This document shows positions 56,101-64,000 of a stretch of DNA of 64,000 nt, one piece after another. This stretch comes from Tetrastigma voinierianum (taxonomy: Eukaryota > Streptophyta > Magnoliopsida > Vitales > Vitaceae), in contig JAEQBH010000650.1 in the NCBI GenBank assembly GCA_016808115.1, positions 558,001-622,000 on the forward strand, given 5' to 3'. The translations under genes and the position numbers were made by a program. The stretch's first letter is position 1. Each line of letters opens with the position of its first letter. The notes under the pieces were generated by a model. The model was not told the origin of the DNA. It saw only the letters and a list, made by a program, of their open reading frames with translations, and made no database searches.

Positions 56101-56346
56101 GGGGGCATTAAACAAATAGACCTCATACCAGGTTTGGTTTTTCCTAATAAGCTAGCCTCTATGAAGAGCCCTAAGGAGCATGAAGAGTTTAAAACACAAG
56201 TTGATGATTTTCTTGACAAAGGGCTTGTTCAAGAGAGTGAAAGTTCCTATGTGGTTCCCACTATGTTGGTGCATGAAAAAGATGGATCTTGGAGTATGTG
56301 TTTTGATTGCCAAGCTTTCAATAACATTTTTATTCATGAGGAAGAA
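56101..56346 (+). pseudogene. RT N-terminal fragment
   Basis: IKQIDLIPGLVFPNK, then MKSPKEHEEFKTQVDDFLDK, GLVQESESSYVVPTMLV and HEKDGSWSMCFDCQAFNNI, matching the start of gypsy RT (P-K-E-x-E-E-L-x-x-Q-V...L-x-x-G-L-I-R-E-S...V-P-K-K-D-G-S-W-R-M-C-V-D). Lys-Lys reads Glu-Lys. After 56,344 the sequence jumps to the C-terminal end of integrase, so RT palm, RNase H and integrase core are missing. Confidence 0.8.
56246..56344 (+). repeat. 99-bp inverted duplicate, copy 2
   Basis: Partner of 54,858-54,956 on the opposite strand. Here it is in its natural RT context and in frame. Confidence 0.9.
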
Positions 56347-56635
56347 AGATTCAACAAAGGGCAAAAGTGAACAATATGAAAGACAAGCATATGAAGGTTA
56401 TCTTGGCGGTATTTGATCGGGAGGATGGATTAGGGTTACACATGATAAAGAGAGGTGTTCCAAGTTGTGCACAAGATAGATGGTTCTTCAGAGATTATTT
56501 AAGAAGATCATAAAGAGTAGCACAAGGTTAAGAATTGCCCGGTGGCGCAATATCTTGCCTACATTCAAGGTTAAGGATTTGAGGCCTTATCATGGTGAAG
56601 ACTTGAGGACAAGTCTTTTCCCAGCTATAGGGGTT
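56347..56635 (+). pseudogene. Integrase C-terminal end and PPT
   Basis: SEQYERQAYEG (about 56,370), then blocks corresponding to L-P-T-F-K-V-K-D-L-R-P-Y and G-E-D-L-R-T-S-L-F, the usual end of this pol family. TATAGGGGTT at 56,626-56,635 serves as PPT. The region corresponds to the same part of the minus-strand copy at 52.5-52.7 kb. Confidence 0.65.
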
Positions 56636-57130
56636 TGATGCGGGAGCATGCATAAACACACAGGCATTGAATTCAATACAATTATTGAAGGAATTGGATT
56701 AGGAGGTGAGCGCGTGAATACATGTGAAAACTCATTTTTTGGACCTCATTTGGGCCTTGGAAGGCAAAAAAACGTGGTCAGACTTGGACAAACCCACGAT
56801 GTGTTTGCCATATTTATTTTAAGTTTGCTTTATTTATTTTAGAAAAGTTTGCTTCATTTATTTTAGAAAGTTTGTTTTATTTATTTTAGGAAGATTTGCT
56901 TTATTTATTTTAGAAAGTTTCTTTTAGGAGTTGCTTTTTGTAATTTAAGTTTCTTTTCCTAGTTAAAGTAAGTTGTTTTGTAATTTAAGTTTTTTTTCTA
57001 GTTAAAGTAGAAGTTGCTTTTTTTTTATTTAGAAAGTATGAGTATATATAACTAATGTAGTCTTTTGAGAATCGGAGTTCAAGTTTAATAATATTTTCGA
57101 TTTCTCTTTTTAATGTGGTTCCAGGCGTCG
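56636..57130 (+). mobile_element. Chromovirus-like LTR (copy B)
   Basis: Starts TGATGCGGGAGCATG after the PPT. It contains TTTATTTATTTTAG-(A)AAG repeats and GTTAAAGTAGAAGTTGC doubled blocks, like copies A and C. It is shortened at its end (GATTTCTCTTTTTAATG, then TTCCAGG). Confidence 0.85.
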
Positions 57131-57133
57131 GAT

Positions 57134-57660
57134 TGATGCGGGAGCTTCTATAAACACAACGAACATTGGAAATTCAGCACTAATTATTGAAGAGGTGGAT
57201 TGGGGGAGGTCGAGGCGCGTGAATACATGTGAAAACTCCTTTTTTGGACCTCATTTGGGCCTTGGAAGGCAAAAAACGTGGTTAGACTTGGACAAACCCC
57301 TGATGTGGAGCTACCATATTTATTTTAGAAAGTTTTCTTTATTTATTTTAGAAAGTTTGCTTTATTTATTTTAGTAAGATTTGCTTTATTTATTTTAGAA
57401 AGTTATCTTTTAGGAGTTGCTTTTTGTAATTTAGAAAGTGTCTTTTCCTAGTTAAAGTAGAAGTTGTTTTTTGTAATTTAGAAAGTTTCTTTTCCTAGTT
57501 AAAGTAGAAGTTGCTTTTTTAATTTAGAAAGTATATATATACCCCCCTAATGTAGTCTTTTGACAATGAGTTCAAGTTTAATAATATTTTCAGATTTCTC
57601 TTTTTAAGAGTTCTCTCTTGTTCTCTTATCTCTTGGGTGGATTCAGGGACGAGTGTAATA
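57134..57660 (+). mobile_element. Chromovirus-like LTR (copy C), in tandem with copy B
   Basis: Starts TGATGCGGGAGCTTC only a few bases after copy B. It runs through the same blocks and the GTTCTCTCTTGTTCTCTTATCTC end that copy A also has, to about 57,655. The frame at 57,519-57,746 on the minus strand overlaps its end. Confidence 0.85.
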
Positions 57661-57789
57661 CTAGGTGAACTCGCAGTAGCCGAAAATCTTCGGCATCGAT
57701 CAGCTCCGTCCATCAGTTGATATAGCGCCTTCAACTCGTCATGCATCTTGTGTGAGATGGACTAAATAACTCGATGAAATAACCACTCT
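57661..57789. other. Fragment next to tandem LTRs
   Basis: On the minus strand a frame reads MHDELKALYQLMDGADRC, protein-like and possibly a coiled-coil gag start, but not identified. On the plus strand no primer site was seen after the LTR end. Confidence 0.3.
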
Positions 57790-59040
57790 TTGTGCAGAAG
57801 CTCTACTTATCCTCACTTAAATATCACTGCTCTAAAACTTTCCATAACAGAACACTCAAACACTCAGTCCAAAACTTTCAAAATCTTGTTCATGCTACTA
57901 AAACCTTCTAAATATCCCTTTTCCCTTATATGCAAGCAATTCACCGTCATAACAAAATCTCCAAATAGATCCATAATATTTTGGCTGGCAGCTTACCCAA
58001 AACATATTTTGAAACTTACCTAAACACAGATCATCATCACGATCTAACCTTGCATCGAGGAAGTGATTAAAAGCTCAATAAGAAATACTAATACGATTTC
58101 ATGGATCAAAAAGTTTTCAATCATATAACAAATAGGAGATGTTTTTCATGAAAACTTTTTGATTCAAAAATAAGTTGGAACATTAACAAAATATACTTCC
58201 AAAACATTCTCCTCCATTTCAAATCGGTTTCATATCAAATGTGATCCAAAACATTTCATATCAAATTTCGATTCAAACACTTTCATATCAAATCAAAATC
58301 AAATACATTTCAAATATATTTTATCTACGGTCATCAAATATCAAATGGTGCGAGTTATGTGGGACTTTCAAATAGTGGCTGCCGCAAATTTGTTCCTTTT
58401 AAGGTGGGCGAACCAAACACTACACTAGTACTAGTAACCTCTGTAAACCCTAGAATTTTGAGGTTCCGTCAATTACATTCCCCGCGAGAAAATGTAAGGT
58501 CAACTATTATATCCGTTGACAAGGGCCAAATAATTATCAACTAATATATCCGTTGACAAGGGCGAGATAGTGTCGGCTTTATTATTCGTCAGCAGAACAT
58601 AAAGTCAAATATTTGTCAAATTTCAAATTATAGAATATCCTTAGCCTCTGCTCTGCAAATAAATAAATCTAAAAAATCTGAGTCATACCAAAACTAACTT
58701 GATCCCTTGGATAATCAAATAAATAAAACAAGTAAAACTTTTCATAAACCAAGATTATATATAATTCAGTTAAAACAATTTTCATCTTCAAATGAAGTAA
58801 AAACAAACAATTTTCTTTTTTTTTAAAAAAAATCTGCATTAATATCCCTTACACGTATATATATATATATAAATAATAATTTTTAAAATTTGTATTAGAA
58901 TCCCTTACTGCGTACATATATATAAAAATAATAATTTTTCGAAAAGCTGTATTAGAAACCCTTACCTCAAAGGGGTACTCAAAAGCTTTGAAAGAGCTAA
59001 TCAGAAATTTCACCTCAATGAAATATTTCTCCTAAAATAA
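57790..59040 (-). mobile_element. Old gypsy LTR-like remnant, relative of 48.4-50.4 kb
   Basis: Contains TATCCGTTGACAAGGGC minisatellite units (58,508-58,570), the 56-bp repeat with TGTATTAGAATCCCTTAC (58,835, 58,891, 58,949) and CTTACCTCAAAGGGGTACT (58,968), in the same order as the other remnant. It lacks the TATATCGG-rich insertion. Strand is uncertain. Confidence 0.4.
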
Positions 59041-59396
59041 TAAGGAAAAACTACCGTATTACTTATTGATTCTTAAAACTTTCCTAATTTGATAATTCTT
59101 AACAATTATATTATTTTTGCTCTACAAACATATTGACAAGCGTTCAAATGATAACTATTTGAATTAAGTAGTTTTACAAATTTTATAAAACTCATATTCC
59201 TTTCGGATCTTATTTTAATAATTTATTTATTTTTATGCTCTTAATCCGAACTAAATCTTTTACTAGAAAGAAATAATATTAATATTATTTTACAAATTAT
59301 ATTATTACACAATACTCGTCTAGCCTTTTACCTAACAATTATCATATGACAGCAAGTATTAACGGATCTTATTTTCTATAATTGCTAAATAATTAT
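59041..59396. other. AT-rich DNA left of the Tekay-like LTR
   Basis: AT-rich and non-coding; ends AATTAT right at the LTR start. Nothing else seen. Confidence 0.5.
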
Positions 59397-61320
59397 TGTA
59401 AGACTAGAAATTCGATTTATGGAAAAAGGGTAAAATCGCCAATTCTGAAATTGTAATTTCGGTTAAAATGCAGATTTATTCTCTAGATCTCGAGATGATG
59501 AAGCAGTTTCACGTTGGAATTGTCTCATGAAATCTAGCTAGCACGTAAAATTTCGTAGAATTCCGAGACAGTCGGAGTTGGCACGTTTTTCGAGACATCA
59601 CGATTCGGGTGTAGTAAAACGATTTTCGATGCTACAAAAGTCACATATAACAAGTACTCATATGCCATAAGTGGTATGAGTAGAGAAATGATGAAAATGG
59701 ACCAGTAGAGATAGGCGAATGTCAGCGGGAAATGAAGGGACATAATGGTCATTTTGGGTGATTTAAGTCACAAAATGACAAAATAATGTGGACTCTTCTT
59801 CAACAAAATAAGAAAAGGCGTGGGAGAGGTGGGGATCCGGTAGCGAACGGTCGTTTTAGAGAGAGAACCTCAGTTTCTCTGCAGAAATCACAGCATGATC
59901 CAGCAGGCCGGCGGAGTCTTCGGGAGCAGAGGAGCATTTCTCGCCAAAGCGTCTCTGGCGTGGGTGCAGTTTAGGAGTTTCCTCAAACTTAGGGTAGGGG
60001 TTTCTCCTGCGTTTACTCTTTATTTAAGTACTTTGTTGATGCTTGAGTTGGTTGGCGGTGAAATTTGTTTGATCGGTCCCAAACTTGGGACGGGTGTTTT
60101 TTAGATTTAATGGTGTGATTCATGCTTTGGATTGTATTGTGATATGTATGAGGCCAGAAATGGCCGTGAAATTCGGGTTCACAAAGATAACCGATAATTT
60201 GTGCTTTGATAGGAACAATAATCTAGGGTTTCTTGTTCTAAGCTTGATAATCCTAAAATAATTTTTGTGAAAATATGTGTTGGTTGAGTGATTCAAATTA
60301 AGGTGCTCGTGTTTGATAATTAGCCCAAGTGAGCTAATTTTTGGGGTAATGAATTGTGGAATTATATGACATGATTGCGTGATTTAAATTATGTGAATAT
60401 ATGTATGATTATATATTTGCATGTGTGATTGAACTGAAATGAAATGGCATCATAATGCATTTCATATGCACTGGGGTAGCCTAGAAATTAGGTGAGTGCA
60501 TGACATGGAAAAATTGAAAGAAAAACGAAAACATTTTTGAAAGGAATTTCACAGGATGAATTTTCGGAGAACGGGGTTGGGAGACGGTCCAATAGATCAT
60601 TTCGGATGAGGACCATGACTGTTTTGGAAGGTTCTCCAACACATTCGCCTCGGAGGGTAGTCCCATATTTTTACCAATACTTCGGTAGTATAGTTTCGAA
60701 AACAACAAGAATTGTTTTGAAAAAGATGTTTTCTCATACATGGCTTAGGCAGGTGTAAGGGAGTCGGTGAGGGCTCGGGGTATGAGTTGATCATGTAGAC
60801 ATTCAAGTAGGATCATGTATTTGCTTGAATGTGTGGTTATTTTGGAGCATTGCATATGCACTTAGGTGGAGAGTAGCCCTTAGAGATTTGATTCCACTAT
60901 TGAGCATTAGCTCACTGCAATCGAGGATATTATATTTTATAGGTGCGGGGCGACGAGTAGACGGCACGTCATAGAACCTTTTTAGAAGAAAGCCGGATTG
61001 TGGCTTTGGTTTTGTGATGAATAATGTATTAGAATTCTCTAATTTTAATATATGTAGTATAAAAGAGAAATTATTAACTCTTTTGAAACTATTGGATATA
61101 GTTGATGTATTATGATGAGTATTGTTATTGGGCCCAAGTGGTTGTTTTACTCATGTATTTGGATTTTGATGTTGTTGGGACAGGTGTTGTATTTGGGTAG
61201 AGCTTCCCGTACAAAAGGGACTCTGCCCGATTTTCGTGAGAAATGTCGGTCACGGAGCGATCACAGTATTCCGTGACGGGTTGTGGTGAGTCAACGAGAC
61301 CACGGTTTTGGGGCGTCACA
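59397..61320 (+). mobile_element. 5' LTR of plus-strand Tekay-like gypsy element
   Basis: 1,924 bp from TGTAAGACTAGAAATTC to GGGGCGTCACA. The end is fixed by the primer site four bases later. It resembles the minus-strand LTR at 3,031-4,742 in several blocks (see there). The frames at 59,786-60,104 and 60,481-60,806 lie within it and have no domain. The partner 3' LTR lies beyond the window. Confidence 0.85.
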
Positions 61321-61323
61321 GCT

Positions 61324-61335
61324 TGGTATCAGAGC
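61324..61335 (+). other. Primer binding site
   Basis: Perfect TGGTATCAGAGC three bases after the LTR end; pairs with initiator tRNA-Met. Confidence 0.95.
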
Positions 61336-62154
61336 TTAGGTATACAAATACCTAGGGAGCTCGGGTTGGGTATCCATCACCACTTGGGTGGTTTGATGTT
61401 CGGTTTAGGTATGAGATTACCTAGGAAGGCATGGAAAAACTAGGACACTGCATGTGTGTTTCGTGTGTGCTTTGATGCATGGTTGTGTGAAAAATATGCA
61501 TAACATGGTTTTTATGTGTTGAGAATGTGTATATGTGCTTGGTGATTAGCACTTAGTGTGTTAGAGAATTTATGGAAAACAAATTTTGGAGTTTAAAGTG
61601 TGTAAATTGGAACAAGGAAATAAAGAAATAAATTTTAATAAATTTATTTGGGTTGTTGGATAATGAGAAGAAAATTTTTGGTTTTACAGTGAGTAAAACT
61701 GAAAAAAAAAAAAATGAAGAAAATAAAGTTCATAAATTTATTTGGTCTATTCGGAGAAAAAAAAAATTTTTCTAAGGTTTACAAGTTGTAAGCCGAAGAA
61801 AGAATGGATAAAATAAATTTTTTATAAATTTATTAGAGTATTACAAATGAAAAAAAATAGGCATAAAATTTTTTTTTAGTGTTTTCCAGTGGATGGAAAT
61901 GTGAAAACAAAAAAAATTTGATGAGAAGAAATGTTTTTCTCAAAGTTTTATAGTGTGTAAAGTTGAAGAAAAATGAGTGAAAATAAATTTTTATAAATTT
62001 ATTGGATAATGCTTGGAGAAAAAAAAATGTGTATACATATTTTAGGTGTTTTTCAAGCGTTAGGAAATAATGAAAAAATAAAAAATTTGTGCGAGTCGTT
62101 TTTGGAGCTCTTACTTGAGTATATTAATGAAAAAAAAAAATTATTATTGCAAGA

Positions 62155-62545
62155 AAGGCATTGTATTGTGATATAGTGGCCTTGGATGTGCAAGAGAGGA
62201 GGATTGTATTGCAAGTTGAGTGGGTGTTGAAATTGTATTGCAATACAATTTTTGTATTAATAGAAGAAGGCTTGAGTAGGCTAAGTTGTATTGCGAGAAA
62301 TTGTATTGCAATGAGGCTTGCAAGTGAAATTTGTTGGAATTGTATTGCAATACAATTAGTGTGTTGTTACCTAGTCTTGTAGGCAATGGGTTGTTTTGCA
62401 AAGAAGAAGACTAATGGAAATTGTATTGCAATATACAAGAGTGTATTGCAAGGAAAGGAAGCTGGAAAATTGTATTGCAATATAGTAGTGCCGATGGAGT
62501 AAATTGTTTGCAATACAATTTTTTGTATTGTGTTCGCAGTAGCAA
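62155..62545. repeat. Array of AATTGTATTGCAATACAATT palindromes
   Basis: The perfect 20-bp palindrome AATTGTATTGCAATACAATT stands at about 62,231-62,250 and 62,338-62,357. Partial or one-armed copies (TTGTATTGCAA, TTGTATTGCAATATA, GTTTGCAATACAATTTT) lie near 62,159, 62,206, 62,287, 62,301, 62,418, 62,440, 62,470 and 62,505. GTGCAAG / GGAGG-type linkers separate them. Confidence 0.9.
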
Positions 62546-62547
62546 GT

Positions 62548-62640
62548 GAGCGATGTCAAGTGAATAGTAATCCATGAATAGTAATCCGTGAATAGTATCC
62601 GTGAACAGCAATCGTTGATCGGTCAACTGTGAACAGTAAA
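62548..62640 (+). repeat. GTGAATAGTAATCC short tandem repeats
   Basis: Four to five units of 14-16 bp, variants of (C)GTGAATAGTAATCC and GTGAACAGCAATC. Related words stand in the left element's leader at 1,720-1,770. Confidence 0.8.
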
Positions 62641-63395
62641 TTTCAAATTTTTTTTTTTGAAAAATAAAATAAAATAAAATATAAAGAGACAAAATTTTCA
62701 AAAAATGAAATTTTCAAAAATAAAATTTTTGGATGTTAAAAAAAAAAAATGATTTGACATGTGGAAATTAGTTGTCTTGTATTGCCTATAAATGCAAGGA
62801 CATAGTATATAAAAGGTTGCATGTTTTTTTATCGCGTGATTTTATGTTTCAAATTGCGTGGAAGGACATATACACGGTATGATGTATATGAGAATTGTGA
62901 TTGCGCGATTGTTGCGTAGGAAATTATATGCATGGTATAATGCGTATAGGAAAAAGGGTGAATGCTAAGGTTAGGAACTATGACCTTAGGAATTTGGATA
63001 ATGAAATGAACAAGAAAGCTTAGAATGTTATTGAAATAAATGAATTGAGTGGTTGGAATTTAACACCACTTAGGAAATGAGCAATTCGATTCATGGTTGT
63101 CAAGTCTGTAGTAATTGGCATACGCATTACTAGTTAGGCGAAATGAAAATTAAATGATTCTTGTTGTCATGGTAATTGTGTAAATGGCTAGTAGGGGCGG
63201 ACGTGGGGAACGTCCATGGGAGTGCTGGTCGGACACCGCGGTTGATGTATTAGGCCCTTTGCGGGGGTGGAAGTGTGGCGGCGCTGCTCGCCGCAGTGCT
63301 TATCGCGGGTAGTCGGGGGTCTAGTAACCTCGGAGTTTAGGGGCGCATCATCTCCAGAGCATTCACGGGAGGAGATCCGATGGGAGTAGACCATT

Positions 63396-64000
63396 GGTTC
63401 ATCTGAGATTGAGAAGGTGTTAGAGTTATGGCCTCGACACTGAGATTAGAATAGCTGCGTTCCGGTAGAAATTTGAGGCCAGTATGTTGGGATGGGCTAG
63501 GACTTCTAGAGACTTAGAGGTTATGACATGGGCAGAGTTTCAGGAGCTGTTCATGGGTAAGTACTTTCGAGCTGCCAGCTCAAGAGTTCCTAGAATTTGA
63601 AACGGGCGACTATTGTGATGGATTATGACTAGGTTCACGGAGCTAGCGGATTTTGCGAGTAACCTACGTGGCCATGGACATGGCCAAAGTTAGGAAGATC
63701 GGGAATGTTTGAAGTTGTCCATTCGGGCGGGATTTGTAGGACTTCGTCTATGGATATGGATCCATGGTTGGGGCGACCTTGACCATAGAGAGAAATCGAG
63801 GATGCACGGGCACTCGGGATGAGTGTTGGCTAGCAGAGGGAGGATCGACCTTGGCTGGTTCGGAAGGCGAAGACCACGCTTCACCGGTTTCGGGACCGGG
63901 ACCGGGATTGGGCATCTAGTCGACGGAGGACGGAGGATATGTTACTTATGCCGGCGGCACGGGCATGTGAGGCAGGATTGCCCCCGAGGCAGGATCTAGG
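63396..64000 (+). pseudogene. Tekay-like gypsy gag, 3' cut by window end
   Basis: Capsid and nucleocapsid region. Readable blocks: EVMTWAEFQELFMGKYFRA (about 63,518-63,573), the classic retrotransposon gag motif; RFTELADFAS (about 63,631-63,660); LKLSIRAGF (about 63,712); and a zinc knuckle. A stop and several frameshifts separate them, and a stop follows the zinc knuckle, so as written it is not functional. The same blocks can be found in the minus-strand gag at 0.5-1.5 kb. Confidence 0.8.
63940..63981 (+). other. CCHC zinc knuckle (nucleocapsid)
   Basis: CYLCRRHGHVRQDC fits C-x2-C-x4-H-x4-C exactly, the RNA-binding knuckle of Gag. All four metal ligands are kept, in contrast with the left element, where two are lost. 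Confidence 0.9.

Larger units (their letters stand above)
61336..63395 (+). other. Long leader of the plus-strand Tekay-like element
   Basis: About 2 kb between primer site and gag. It holds A-rich TGAAAAAAAA / AATAAATTT-ATAAATTTATT repeats (61,640-62,020), the 20-bp palindrome array (62,155-62,545), a GTGAATAGTAATCC repeat set (62,548-62,640) matching the left element's leader, an AAAATAAAATAAAAT run, and a GC-rich block at 63,190-63,330. No protein recognised. Confidence 0.65.

Overview
The window looks like nuclear DNA from a flowering plant, most likely a eudicot. The evidence is AT-rich intergenic DNA, Ty3/gypsy and Ty1/copia LTR retrotransposons of plant lineages (Athila, Tat, chromoviruses of Tekay and related types), LTRs that end next to plant-type primer binding sites, tRNA-derived SINE-like pieces, and one host gene relic of the plant-only PMEI/invertase-inhibitor family. 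No intact host gene, rRNA, tRNA or CRISPR array was recognised. Almost every open frame is a fragment of a decayed retroelement. All domain calls come from reading translations by eye; no search was run.

Layout. 1-4,742: minus-strand 5' part of a Tekay-like gypsy element (protease, gag, leader, primer site, LTR). 4,743-8,540: AT-rich DNA with a SINE-like piece, an unrecognised exon-like frame, a frameshifted PMEI-like pseudogene and a small second fragment of it. 8,540-10,850: decayed copia element in the order RNase H end, LTR, primer site, gag, protease, pre-integrase. 10,860-11,640: MITE-like and tRNA-like debris. 11,640-16,050: plus-strand Tat-type gypsy element (LTR end, primer site, RT, RNase H, integrase), then a 37-bp minisatellite. 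16,200-23,814: unassigned GC-richer DNA around a very long LTR-like sequence (from 17,650) that carries about six tandem units of about 105 bp.

23,815-42,100: a nested pair. An Athila/Ogre-like LTR (23,815-24,583 plus 40,648-42,076, followed by a decayed primer site) is split by a nearly full-length minus-strand Athila element of about 16 kb (24,584-40,647). That element has two LTRs of about 2.84 kb, gag, protease, RT, RNase H, integrase, a downstream ORF region and doubled polypurine tracts. All its reading frames are broken. Its LTRs carry dense arrays of the palindrome TGTCGCGACA.

42,100-45,660: Tat-like LTR fragment, a small copia-type element with a very short interior (TRIM-like), and a SINE-like fragment. 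45,660-48,430: a region with possible host-gene pieces and an 81-bp hairpin. 48,430-52,028: old LTR remnants, minisatellites and a copia LTR end. 52,028-57,660: two fragments of one chromovirus family fused head to head, sharing a 99-bp inverted duplication, and ending in two tandem LTRs. 57,790-59,396: a relative of the 48-50 kb remnant. 59,397-64,000: a second Tekay-like element on the plus strand (complete 5' LTR, primer site, leader with a 20-bp palindrome array, gag with an intact zinc knuckle) running off the window.

The most unusual theme is that several unrelated retroelements carry arrays of perfect palindromes of different sequence, in LTR U3 or in the leader between primer site and gag. 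Protein-coding capacity has decayed, while many palindrome units remain exact.
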